Assembly (NCBI GenBank): GCA_002345825.1
Contig: DDWD01000206.1
Span: 1-64,000, forward strand
Length of the DNA: 64,000 nt
From: Bacteroidales bacterium UBA2295
GTDB taxonomy: Bacteria; Bacteroidota; Bacteroidia; Bacteroidales; Tenuifilaceae
Direction of reading: 5' to 3'
The translations under genes and the position numbers were made by a program. Below the pieces are notes generated by a model. It was not told the origin of the DNA, did not search any database, and worked only from the letters and a program-made list of their open reading frames with translations. Shown piece after piece: positions 1-8,594 of the stretch; within the stretch, counting starts at the first letter, position 1, and every line of letters starts with the position of its first letter.

Positions 1-774
1 CCCAACACATTCGACTCATCAAGCCTTGAGGCTAACTATAGCCTATTTAACGAGGAAAGCAGGAAAATCCTTGAGCAAGCAGTTGAGAATGCATTTATAC
101 ACAACAAACCTTACGACCTTGAGCTTAAAATCACCACCCCAAAAGGCAATTCAAAATGGGTGTGGAGTAGCGGCCAGCCCGAGGTTATTGATGGGAAAGT
201 GGTTCGAATTTATGGTAGCTTAATGGATGTTAGCGATAGAAAATCGGTAGAAGAAAACCTCCGAAACGAGCGCCAACGCTTTAAACAAATCCTCGATGAG
301 TTTCCACTGGGCATCCATATTGTAGACAAAGACTACAACATGGAATTTCTTAACAGCCGAATGGTTAAAGAGTTTGGCAAACATAATGGAGAACTATGCT
401 ACGAGTACCTCTACAACTTAAATTCTCCCTGCAAAAATTGTAATCACGATAAAGTAATAAAAGGAGAAGCCTGTGTTCAGATGTGGAAATCGGATAAGAA
501 TGGCAAGCTGTACGAAGTTTACGATATCCCCCTAAATAACGTCGATGGCACCATTTCGAGGCTAGAGGTTTTTCTCGACATAACCGACAAGAAAGCGGCA
601 GAGAACGAACTACTTGACCTCAAAAACAGCCTTGAGGAGAAGGTTATTGAGAAAACCAAGGAGCTTAATGAGCGCATAGTCGACCTGGAGCGATTCCATG
701 AGGCCACCATCAACCGCGAGATTAGGATGAAGGAGCTTAAGGAGGAGATCAAAAGGTTAAAGGGTGGGGTTTAA
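1..774 (+). CDS. PAS-domain signalling protein, 3' part only
   Basis: The frame is open from base 1, so the gene begins before the window; 257 residues are visible. The first ~75 residues are the end of a PAS domain plus its PAC segment (KWVWSSGQP, then a YGSLMDVSDRK-type exit). A second PAS domain follows at about residues 90-200. It carries the CY...PCKNC cysteine pattern that recurs in many bacterial PAS domains, and it exits with LDITDKKAAE. The last ~55 residues are a charged coiled coil ending in LKEEIKRLKGGV. There is no HisKA or HATPase domain after the PAS repeats, so the protein is either a sensor adaptor or carries its output domain upstream of the window. The next gene starts 38 bases downstream. 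Confidence 0.85.
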   Translation, partial: PNTFDSSSLEANYSLFNEESRKILEQAVENAFIHNKPYDLELKITTPKGNSKWVWSSGQPEVIDGKVVRIYGSLMDVSDRKSVEENLRNERQRFKQILDEFPLGIHIVDKDYNMEFLNSRMVKEFGKHNGELCYEYLYNLNSPCKNCNHDKVIKGEACVQMWKSDKNGKLYEVYDIPLNNVDGTISRLEVFLDITDKKAAENELLDLKNSLEEKVIEKTKELNERIVDLERFHEATINREIRMKELKEEIKRLKGGV

Positions 775-812
775 ATAGATCGATATTTTTTTACAATAAA
801 TCCTATGTAAGT

Positions 813-2105
813 ATGATGTTAAACTCAATGGAATTGCCATTTAAAACCCGGTTCAAAAGCCCCACACAAGCACGAAGGGCGCTACCTTTCAGGCCTTTAC
901 CCGCAAGCGGAATGGCCAAAATATTTCAATCCATCCTAAATCAACCAGCACAGAATCCCGAAAGGCTCCTATACATCCACATTCCATTCTGTAGCAAAAC
1001 CTGCTCGTTCTGCATATACAACCGATATGCAAACTTACCAGAGCATATCATTACATCGTATGTCGAAACCATAATAAACCAGATCCGTTCAGCTGCCAAA
1101 ACTCCTTGGGTACAATCGGCACCATTTAAGGCCGTATACTTTGGCGGTGGAACCCCAACGGCAATTCCATCAAAGGATTTGGTAAGGATAGTGGACTCAA
1201 TTAATCAGTACATTCCGCTTGCAAACGGATGCGAGATTACCGTTGAATCAACCATTAGCAACATCAGTTCATCGCTGGTAAAATCGCTTGCCGAGGCTGG
1301 TGTAAATAGAATTAGCCTAGGCGTACAAACCTTCGACAATACCATTAGGGAAAGCCTAGGGCGAGAGTCGAACAGCGAAACCATTGCCACAAAGATAAGG
1401 ACAATAAGCCAAGGAGGCATTTCCAACATCTGTATCGATTTAATTTATGGCCTGCCAAACCAAACCATCGAAAGTTGGACTGCTGATTTAGAGATGGTGC
1501 AACAACTCCCCATAACGGGTTGCAGCGTGTACCCATTAGTTAGTAAACCTAACGGCCAAGGAACTTCAACAGAAATCGACATCGACCTTGAATACAAACT
1601 TTTTGCTGCTGCCCACACCACGCTCAACAGTATTAATGGTTGGCAGCAGCTTACGCCTGTTCAGTACGGGCATAGCACCAATGGCAAGGCCATTTATGTG
1701 AGTGGTCACGGGCAAAATGCCGATATGCTTGCCCTAGGGGCTGGCGCTGGGGGTCGCATAAACACCCACACCTACTTTACCAACCCAAACGTTGAGGAGT
1801 TTTTGGGGTGCAAGGCCAACTTTGCCCAAACGCCCAAGATTATGATGAGCATCGATAAAGAGTTCCTAAATCTTAGCAAGGTGTTTACGCTAAGCGAAGG
1901 GTTACGCCTAAGCAAACAGAACTACCAGAAGCTAAAAGGGGTTTTCGGCAGCGATTTTGATTATCTGAAGGAGCAAGGGCTGATTTTTGAGATTAACGAA
2001 TCGCTCCAGCTGTCCCCAACGGGATGTTTCTGGGCCGCTAACATATCGGATGTGTTTGCCCAGCGAATTGGTAAAGTGTTACAAGGCGATACCGCAAACC
2101 ATTAA
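813..2105 (+). CDS. Radical SAM enzyme of the HemN/ChuW-HutW type
   Basis: This 430-residue protein has the radical SAM cluster motif C60-x3-C64-x2-C67 directly after RLLYIHIPFC, then YFGGGTPT and the GVNRISLGVQTF segment typical of the HemN superfamily. The N-terminal 50 residues (ALPFRPLPA...) resemble the leader of ChuW/HutW, the anaerobic heme-degrading radical SAM methyltransferases, more than HemN itself. The cysteine motif is followed by IYNRY. The C-terminal ~90 residues fit a HemN-like accessory domain. It would act in the cytoplasm using SAM and a 4Fe-4S cluster. No heme uptake or porphyrin gene is adjacent, so the substrate is uncertain: coproporphyrinogen, heme or another tetrapyrrole. 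I see no clear promoter in the 38-base gap upstream. Confidence 0.8.
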   Translation: MMLNSMELPFKTRFKSPTQARRALPFRPLPASGMAKIFQSILNQPAQNPERLLYIHIPFCSKTCSFCIYNRYANLPEHIITSYVETIINQIRSAAKTPWVQSAPFKAVYFGGGTPTAIPSKDLVRIVDSINQYIPLANGCEITVESTISNISSSLVKSLAEAGVNRISLGVQTFDNTIRESLGRESNSETIATKIRTISQGGISNICIDLIYGLPNQTIESWTADLEMVQQLPITGCSVYPLVSKPNGQGTSTEIDIDLEYKLFAAAHTTLNSINGWQQLTPVQYGHSTNGKAIYVSGHGQNADMLALGAGAGGRINTHTYFTNPNVEEFLGCKANFAQTPKIMMSIDKEFLNLSKVFTLSEGLRLSKQNYQKLKGVFGSDFDYLKEQGLIFEINESLQLSPTGCFWAANISDVFAQRIGKVLQGDTANH

Positions 2106-2194
2106 GTAGCAACTACCATCTGCACATCTAGGGGGCCACTTGTCCCTATTACATTACAAGTTTCAAGCAGATTGATTGTCGCATCCTGTACTCC

Positions 2195-2222
2195 ATTGCT
2201 TACGAAGTATTTTGTAAGCAAT
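2195..2222. repeat. Hairpin between convergent genes
   Basis: ATTGCTTAC (2195-2203) and GTAAGCAAT (2214-2222) form a perfect 9-bp inverted repeat with a 10-base loop. It lies in the 152-bp space between the radical SAM gene and the oppositely oriented gene ending at 2258. There is no T-run on either side, so a terminator role is possible but not shown. Confidence 0.45.
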
Positions 2223-2257
2223 CGGGTGCTAGGGATTACCTCTATGAACGGTTGGTG

Positions 2258-2890
2258 TTAATCCTCTTTCAGTTTTTCTAGCTGCTCTGTAAGCTGCTCC
2301 ACCTCTTTCCTGTTCTTTTGCACAGCCTCCCTCATCTCCCTCACCTTATTCTCGGCCTGCATAATCTTATCTGTTTTTTCTTTGGCTTCCTCGGCAGATA
2401 TTTCACCTTTCTGCTTCTGCTCCTCAACCTTCTGCTTGGCTAGTTCAACTTTCTCCTCATTTGCCAACACTTGGGTTTCCTGCTCTTCAATTTTCTGCAA
2501 TGCCAAGGCTTTCTTTTCTTCGGCAATTCTCTTGGCCTCCATTGAACGTTGACGACCAAATTCACGCCCTGTCATATCACCCTTTTGTTTACCGTAGGCA
2601 TTTCCTTTCGAATCAAGGGTATCCATAGCATCGTCCTTGTTGCCTCGCTGATCCGCTCCTTTGTTCTTTTTTTTCTCTTCAGCCTGCTTTTTTCCTCTTT
2701 CGCCCTGTTCGGTAATTACATCGCTGTCTAAACTATCCTTAGCGGCAGTTTCGGACCTATCCTTATTTCCTTTATTTTGACTTTGAACCTTCTCTGCCTT
2801 CTGCTTTTGCTTACCTTTTCCACGTTCCTGCCCAACAGAAACCAAAGTGACAAAAAGTAACGACAAGACAATCATTAGTGTTGTTTTCAT
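2258..2890 (-). CDS. Exported Lys/Glu-rich coiled-coil protein
   Basis: I do not recognise a family. The 210-residue product begins with a clear Sec signal peptide (MKTTLMIVLSLLFVTLVSVGQ, about 21 residues). The mature part is almost entirely K, E, Q, R, D and N. Residues ~22-115 are low-complexity and Gly/Lys-rich (GKGKQKQK, NKGNKDRS). Residues ~118-208 form a continuous coiled coil (RIAEEKKALALQK... to ...QLTEQLEKLKED). It has no lipobox and no membrane segment after the signal peptide, so it should be soluble in the periplasm or secreted. It lies 11 bases downstream of the small lipoprotein gene at 2902-3114, so the two are probably one transcript. The composition could suit binding to polyanions or the cell wall; that is inference. 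Confidence 0.7.
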   Translation of the reverse strand: MKTTLMIVLSLLFVTLVSVGQERGKGKQKQKAEKVQSQNKGNKDRSETAAKDSLDSDVITEQGERGKKQAEEKKKNKGADQRGNKDDAMDTLDSKGNAYGKQKGDMTGREFGRQRSMEAKRIAEEKKALALQKIEEQETQVLANEEKVELAKQKVEEQKQKGEISAEEAKEKTDKIMQAENKVREMREAVQKNRKEVEQLTEQLEKLKED

Positions 2891-2901
2891 ATCAGTGTCT
2901 T

Positions 2902-3114
2902 TTAAAGGTTATTCAATAAAGAATCAATTTCGCTTTGCTGCTTCTCAAACTCATCGGAGGATGATTTGATCGATTCATCGAGTTTTTCAACAGATTGCTC
3001 AACCGCTTGAATTTGCTCCTGAACCACTTCGGGCGCTTCATCAACTTGCTGCTTGTTTCCAGAACAGGCAAACATTAAAACAGAACTAACAACAAGAAAA
3101 AGGTATTTTTTCAT
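2902..3114 (-). CDS. Small lipoprotein with helical mature part
   Basis: This 70-residue protein has a lipoprotein signal (MKKYLFLVVSSVLMFAC) with the lipobox cysteine at residue 17. The remaining 53 residues are acidic and predicted to form one amphipathic helix (heptad-like VEQSVEKLDESIKSS). In size and shape it recalls Lpp-type small helical lipoproteins, but no homology is claimed. It is the first gene of a two-gene minus-strand unit with the Lys-rich coiled-coil protein. Both being helical and exported suggests they could interact. No good TAnnTTTG promoter is visible upstream. Confidence 0.75.
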   Translation of the reverse strand: MKKYLFLVVSSVLMFACSGNKQQVDEAPEVVQEQIQAVEQSVEKLDESIKSSSDEFEKQQSEIDSLLNNL

Positions 3115-3420
3115 AATGATTAGGTTTTTGGGTTTAACTTATAAACAATATTACGACATTTAGTTGTACTTTAAGCAATCAGAAGTATATAAATCACCTA
3201 AGTATACAATATATTGGCATAAAAAAAAGGGTAATAAAACAAAGAGAGATTGCAATTGCAATTATCAACTAAACATCTTACTAAAAAATCATATATCATT
3301 GGCCGTTGGGCTGCGCTTCCTTAATATTCAATAAAAACAATGATATAACGCATCAAACCTACATTTTCCGATTGTTATTAGCTAATCATTCATTATCTTG
3401 CAGATAAATAACCAAAAGCT
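3115..3420. other. Intergenic region between divergent genes
   Basis: These 306 bases separate the lipoprotein gene from the B12-binding gene. They are AT-rich, and I see no ORF, RNA gene or repeat. A weak -7 element (TATCTTGC, near 3394) lies just upstream of the B12-binding gene; it matches TAnnTTTG imperfectly and is not scored as a promoter. Confidence 0.5.
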
Positions 3421-4482
3421 ATGGAAAACAACCTCCCACAACAATTCCAAAACATTTTACAACAGCAGAGCGCTACAATTGCCGAAAGAATTGTGGAGCT
3501 ACAATACAAACTACAACCAAATTTCTGGAAACCCTATGGTTCGGAGGGGCGAAAAATTAGCGTGCGCGATGCGGGGTATCACCTCCCCTTCCTTGCCGAA
3601 GCGGTGGTGGCCAACGATCCCCATATCTTTAGAGATTACGTTGCGTGGGTAAAAACCCTTTTCAAAGGCTTAAATTTTCCCGACTCGGTAATGATAACAA
3701 CCCTTGAATGCACCAAAACCGTGCTAAGGGAGATGCTGCCCAGCGAATTGCATCCCATTTTCGAGCCAATGATCGATGCTGGCATATTACAAATGGGCGA
3801 AACGGTTGATCAGCAGCGAAGCGCCATCGACACATCAACCAGCATTGGGCAGCTTACACACAGCTACATCAACTCGTTGATTAATGGCGACAGGCACACT
3901 GCCAGCAAGCTGATTATGGATGCCGTTAAAAAAGGAGTGCCAGTGAGAACCATCTACATGGAGGTATTTCAGAAGTCGCAGTACGAAATTGGCAGGCTAT
4001 GGCTAAGCAGTCAGGTGAGCATAGCGGTTGAGCACTTTTGCTCCGCTGCCACGCAATCCATCATGTCGCAGCTGTACACCTACATCTTTACAACCAGCAG
4101 GGTAGGGAAAACCATGGTGGCCTCATGCGTGGGTGGCGAGCTGCACGAGATTGGAATTAGAATGGTGGCCGATTTTTTCGAGATGGAAGGATGGGATACA
4201 TACTACCTAGGCGCCAACTCGCCAGCCAACACAATACTCAATGCCATAGAGAATAACGAAGCACAGCTGGTTGCCCTATCGGCAGCCATGCCATTTCATC
4301 GGCAATTACTCCGCGAAACGATATCGAAAATACGCACAAGCCATATGGGCAAAGACGTAAAGATTATGATTGGGGGAAATGCCATTAACACCAACCCTGA
4401 AGTTTGGAAAACTTTCGATGCCGACGGTTATGCCCCCAACGCTCAGGAAGCCATAACTGCAGCAAATAAGCTAACAGCATAA
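3421..4482 (+). CDS. Stand-alone B12-binding protein with CarH-type light-sensor motif
   Basis: This 353-residue protein contains a helical cap domain at about 140-222 and a Rossmann-like cobalamin-binding domain at about 230-350. The cap carries W194-x9-E204-H205, the motif that packs over the upper axial face of adenosylcobalamin in CarH/LitR photoreceptors. The cobalamin domain has E240-L-H242-E-I-G245 (the E/DxHxxG lower-ligand motif), LVALSAAMP and IMIGGN. Residues 1-135 are helical and are not a MerR DNA-binding domain. They may be a partner-binding or signalling region. The gene precedes a histidine kinase by 4 bases, so I infer that it feeds light or B12 state into the kinase. A methyltransferase corrinoid protein is the main alternative, but the W-x9-EH motif and the neighbours argue against it. 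Confidence 0.85.
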   Translation: MENNLPQQFQNILQQQSATIAERIVELQYKLQPNFWKPYGSEGRKISVRDAGYHLPFLAEAVVANDPHIFRDYVAWVKTLFKGLNFPDSVMITTLECTKTVLREMLPSELHPIFEPMIDAGILQMGETVDQQRSAIDTSTSIGQLTHSYINSLINGDRHTASKLIMDAVKKGVPVRTIYMEVFQKSQYEIGRLWLSSQVSIAVEHFCSAATQSIMSQLYTYIFTTSRVGKTMVASCVGGELHEIGIRMVADFFEMEGWDTYYLGANSPANTILNAIENNEAQLVALSAAMPFHRQLLRETISKIRTSHMGKDVKIMIGGNAINTNPEVWKTFDADGYAPNAQEAITAANKLTA

Positions 4483-4486
4483 CGCC

Positions 4487-5695
4487 ATGAGCACAGATCA
4501 GCTTAAAGGTTTGGTTTTACAGTGCGACGAAACGGGTCTGGTTACACGGCTTATTCGCAACGACTTTAATTTACCTTCAAATAAAATTGAAAGTATATCT
4601 CTCTCAACTTTGTCGGCAAAGGGCACAACGCCCATGACCCTCGATTTTATTCTGCAAACCAAAACACAGGGAATGGTGATGGACTACCCGCTAACCCTGG
4701 CCATTGACAACAAAAGGCTCAACCTTAATTTTACGGGATTCTATATCGAAAAAACCATATGGATTGTTGGAGCCAGCAAGGCATCTGCCTCACAAATTTT
4801 CATAAATGAACTGCAGCTAATAAATAACGAGCAGGCCAACCAAATTCGACAGCTGGTAAAGCTTAGCGTTACCGATAAAACGAAGAAAAAAAGAGAAATC
4901 CCCGATTCTTTCATATTCGATGAGCTTAGCCAGCTCAACAACGACCTGGTTAATTTGCAGCGTGAACTTACCAAGAAAAACGCCGAACTAGCCAGGCTTA
5001 ACGAGCTAAAGAACCAATTTTTGGGAATGGCTGCCCATGATATCCGCAACCCGCTGGGGGTAATCATGACCTATGCCGATTTTCTCCTCGACGAAACCAA
5101 GGAGACGCTATCGGAAGAACACCAAAATTTTCTTAAAATCATATTCTCTTCCACCGAGTTTTTGCTATCGCTCATTGAGGATCTGCTCGACATAACCCAA
5201 ATAGAATCGGGAAAGCTCACCCTAAACCTTATGCATATCAACATTGTTGATATGGCTCAAAAAAACATCGACCTTAACAACAGCCTTGCCAGCAAAAAGA
5301 ATATTAAGATCTATCTAAACACTAGCAGTAGTAACATTTATATGGATATTGATCCGCAGAAAATGGAACAGGTATTCAACAATTTGCTAACCAATAGTGT
5401 TAAGTTTTCGCATCCCAACAGTGACATTCATGTTAATATCACAGAGAAAAACGACACTGTTCTTTTTGAATTTATTGACCGTGGTGTGGGAATTCCGCTG
5501 GATATGATTGACAAGATATTTACCCCATTTGGCAAAGCCACCAGCGAGGGTACGCAAGGGGAGAAAACTACCGGACTTGGCCTTAGCATTGTTAAAAAGA
5601 TTATTGAGGGCCACGGTGGTACTATTGAAGTGAAAAGCAGTATGGGGAATGGCTCCATTTTTTACGTTGAGATACCCAAACTGCAAGTTGAGTAA
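4487..5695 (+). CDS. Soluble sensor histidine kinase
   Basis: This 402-residue cytoplasmic kinase has no membrane segment. Residues 1-~100 form a beta-rich, PAS-like region. Residues ~105-178 are a coiled coil with basic stretch KTKKKR. The HisKA domain follows with H184 in FLGMAAHDIRNPLGV. The HATPase_c domain occupies ~285-400, with the N box (FNNLLTNSVKF), the G1 box (DRGVGIP) and the G2 box (GLGLSIVKK). It starts 4 bases after the B12-binding protein and ends 9 bases before the next REC-kinase gene, so these are co-transcribed. Lacking its own clear ligand domain, it is the natural partner of the B12 protein. Confidence 0.92.
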   Translation: MSTDQLKGLVLQCDETGLVTRLIRNDFNLPSNKIESISLSTLSAKGTTPMTLDFILQTKTQGMVMDYPLTLAIDNKRLNLNFTGFYIEKTIWIVGASKASASQIFINELQLINNEQANQIRQLVKLSVTDKTKKKREIPDSFIFDELSQLNNDLVNLQRELTKKNAELARLNELKNQFLGMAAHDIRNPLGVIMTYADFLLDETKETLSEEHQNFLKIIFSSTEFLLSLIEDLLDITQIESGKLTLNLMHINIVDMAQKNIDLNNSLASKKNIKIYLNTSSSNIYMDIDPQKMEQVFNNLLTNSVKFSHPNSDIHVNITEKNDTVLFEFIDRGVGIPLDMIDKIFTPFGKATSEGTQGEKTTGLGLSIVKKIIEGHGGTIEVKSSMGNGSIFYVEIPKLQVE

Positions 5696-5704
5696 ATTAG
5701 CGAT

Positions 5705-8581
5705 ATGAAAACTTCGAAAGGGCTGATCCTAGTAGTTGATGACGAGGTGCACATTGCTACAGCTATGGCCAGACTTTTGGAAAAGGTGGGTTATGAGGTG
5801 CTAGTTGCCTACGATGGCAACCAGGCTATCGAACTTGCTACCAAAAACTGTCCCCAGCTCATACTTTGCGATGTTATACTTCCCCATATCAGCGGAACCG
5901 AAGTGCTAACAAAAATAAAGGCTAACCCAGGTACCTGCAACAGCTTTGTTGTGCTCATGTCGTCGAGGCTAATAGAATCGGACCAACAAGCCGAGAATAT
6001 GGAAATGGGGGCCGATGGATACCTGATAAAGCCCATACAAAACCGAGAACTCATTGCCCGAGTCGAGGCCTTTATGAGGCACAAGAATGCCATCGATAGG
6101 TTGCAGCAAAGTGAGGATAGATTTAGAAAAATTGTAGATAATGATATCAATGCTATCCTCATAGTCGACTCCAAAAGTCTCATTCAGTTTGCCAACCCAA
6201 AGGCTTGCGCCATTTTCAAAAAATCAAACGAAGAAATAATTAACACCCCTTTACAAATAGATCTGAGAGAACCAGATAGCAATGAGATAAATATCACTAT
6301 AAATAACCTCAACCGCACATTCGATCTATATCCTGCTGAAATTGTATGGGATGACAAACCCATGACCCTTGTCACCCTCCACGAAGTGACCGACCGTTCT
6401 GCCTACATCAAACGAATTGACGAGCAGAATAAGCGCTACGCGCGTGCCCAAGCCATGGGCAAAGTGGGCAACTGGGAGTTCACCTATAGCAATAACAACC
6501 TTTGGATCTCCGATGAAACCAAAAGAATTTTTGGCTTATCAACACAAGATTTTCTTAGCCTCGAGATGTTGAGCAAGAAGAATATTTTAGGAAAAAACAC
6601 TTACAGCGAGCTAATTGGATATATTGAACGGAAAGAAAATTTCAGCTACATATTCGACATAACGCCAGCCAATCAACCAACCCACAAAACCCTTATAACA
6701 AAAGCCGAAGTTGAACCAACTCCCGATGGGCAACCAGATAAAATGGTTGGGGTTGTGCTGGATATAACCGAGCGCAAAATGGCCGAAGAGGCCATAAGGG
6801 CAAGTGAACTGAACTTCAGAACCATTTTCAACTCAACCAACGAGGCCATATTTATTAGCGATACTAATGGTAAATTGCTGGACGTGAACATCCGTGCCAT
6901 TGAAATGTACGGTTTCGAAAACAAAAACGAGATGCTTAGCAAAAGCATTGTAGATGTTAGCACCAATAAGTACCCCTACACAGATATCAATGCGCAGCAA
7001 AATATTCAGAAGGCAATAACCGAAGGCCCTCAAACTTTTGAGTGGCTAGCAATGAAAAAGAATGGCGATCATCTATGGGTTGAGGTGTCGCTTAAGTATG
7101 TGGAGATAAACAAGCAGGAGCGCATCATTTCTGTTATACGAGATATTAGCACCCGAAAAAAATCGGAAAAGGAATTCCTACGCCTAAACCAAGAAATTTC
7201 AGCAATTTTTAAGGCCAGCAAACCCTTACAGTACCTTAATACGCCCGAAAAACTTTCGTATGAAATAATCCATGTCCTCGAGGATATACTAAACTACGAG
7301 CACTGCGCGGTTTTGTTAAAAGATGATGATGGAGTTTCACTTAAACCTTTTGCTGTAAGCGACCAAGGCAAAGGAAAAGACTTTATAGAAATAGACAAAA
7401 ACTATATCGAAAGCAAAGGCATAAAGGTGGGGAAAGGAATTGTTGGTTGGGTAGTTAAAAATGGGCAAAGCATACTCATTAACGATGTAACCAAGGATAC
7501 TCGGTACTTCTCCCTTCGTAACGATATTCGATCCGAGGTTTGTGTACCCATTATCTCCGACTCCAGAGTTATTGGTGCCATTAACATTGAATCCAGGCTG
7601 CCCAACGCGTACACCGAAACTGACCTGAAAATACTGGAAACCATGTCGGCACAGATTGGGATAGCCATCCAGAACGCAAATCTATACCAAAGTGCTCAAA
7701 AGGAGTTAAACGAACGGAAACAGGTAGAGCAACGCCTACATAAGCTCAACGAAGAGTTGGAATCTAAAGTAGAGGAACGTACCCACGCTATGGAAATGCA
7801 GCTGGAGAAACTCCACAAAAGCCAAAAAGCCATGCTTTACATGGTGGAAGATTTGAACGAGATGACCGAGGAGTTAAAAAATGAACGACAAAAGTTAAAA
7901 ACCACCAACCGCGAGTTGGAATCGTTCTCATACTCCGTATCGCATGACCTACGTGCCCCGCTCAGAGCCATCGATGGGTTTAGTAAAATACTGGAAGAGG
8001 ATTATGCACAATCATTAGACGATGAGGGTAAACGACTGCTGAACGTAGTACGTACAAATTCGCAGAAAATGGATCAGCTCATTATCGATCTGCTTGCCTT
8101 ATCAAGAGTTACAAGGGGTGATATAAAGCTTATCCCTACCGATATGACCTCGCTGATTCATAATATTTACAAAGATGTGTTTGTTCCAACTAACCCAGAA
8201 AGGGTAACCCTCGAAGTAAAATCGCTACCCAAAACACATGCCGACCCCACACTAATTAAACAGGTATGGCAAAACTTAATTGGCAATGCCATAAAATATT
8301 GTCGTCCCGAAAACGACATAATAATTGAAGTGGGTGGTAATGTGGAGGATAACATGTGTAAATACTATGTTAAGGATAACGGTATTGGGTTCGATCCGAA
8401 GTATGCCAACAAAATCTTCGAAACCTTTCAGCGCCTTCATGGCCCCAATGACTACGAAGGCACTGGTATTGGACTATCCATTGTAATGCGAATTATTACG
8501 CGCCACGGAGGAACTATTTGGGCCGATGGAAGGCCAGGCCAAGGTGCAACATTCTGGTTTACCCTACCGTATATCACCTAA
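5705..8581 (+). CDS. REC-PAS-PAS-PAS-GAF histidine kinase
   Basis: This 958-residue soluble protein has an N-terminal receiver domain (1-~125; acidic D12 D13, phospho-acceptor D56, and K in YLIKP). Then come three PAS/PAC units at ~138-240, ~245-365 and ~370-485 (exits TDRS, LDITERKMAE, IRDISTRKKSE). A GAF domain lies at ~510-660 and a coiled coil at ~665-735. HisKA has H747 in YSVSHDLRAPLRA, and HATPase_c ends in GTGIGLSIVMR. The kinase core is of the subfamily seen in cyanobacterial phytochromes, although the GAF domain lacks an obvious bilin-attachment Cys environment. An N-terminal receiver means it is itself a phosphorylation target, probably of the kinase upstream. Confidence 0.92.
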   Translation: MKTSKGLILVVDDEVHIATAMARLLEKVGYEVLVAYDGNQAIELATKNCPQLILCDVILPHISGTEVLTKIKANPGTCNSFVVLMSSRLIESDQQAENMEMGADGYLIKPIQNRELIARVEAFMRHKNAIDRLQQSEDRFRKIVDNDINAILIVDSKSLIQFANPKACAIFKKSNEEIINTPLQIDLREPDSNEINITINNLNRTFDLYPAEIVWDDKPMTLVTLHEVTDRSAYIKRIDEQNKRYARAQAMGKVGNWEFTYSNNNLWISDETKRIFGLSTQDFLSLEMLSKKNILGKNTYSELIGYIERKENFSYIFDITPANQPTHKTLITKAEVEPTPDGQPDKMVGVVLDITERKMAEEAIRASELNFRTIFNSTNEAIFISDTNGKLLDVNIRAIEMYGFENKNEMLSKSIVDVSTNKYPYTDINAQQNIQKAITEGPQTFEWLAMKKNGDHLWVEVSLKYVEINKQERIISVIRDISTRKKSEKEFLRLNQEISAIFKASKPLQYLNTPEKLSYEIIHVLEDILNYEHCAVLLKDDDGVSLKPFAVSDQGKGKDFIEIDKNYIESKGIKVGKGIVGWVVKNGQSILINDVTKDTRYFSLRNDIRSEVCVPIISDSRVIGAINIESRLPNAYTETDLKILETMSAQIGIAIQNANLYQSAQKELNERKQVEQRLHKLNEELESKVEERTHAMEMQLEKLHKSQKAMLYMVEDLNEMTEELKNERQKLKTTNRELESFSYSVSHDLRAPLRAIDGFSKILEEDYAQSLDDEGKRLLNVVRTNSQKMDQLIIDLLALSRVTRGDIKLIPTDMTSLIHNIYKDVFVPTNPERVTLEVKSLPKTHADPTLIKQVWQNLIGNAIKYCRPENDIIIEVGGNVEDNMCKYYVKDNGIGFDPKYANKIFETFQRLHGPNDYEGTGIGLSIVMRIITRHGGTIWADGRPGQGATFWFTLPYIT

Positions 8582-8594
8582 TAAAAATAAGGCT

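Noticed and set aside
3300..3345. GG-N10-GC spacing resembling a sigma-54 promoter before the B12-binding gene
   Set aside because: Beyond the two dinucleotides almost every consensus position mismatches; chance is the likelier reason.
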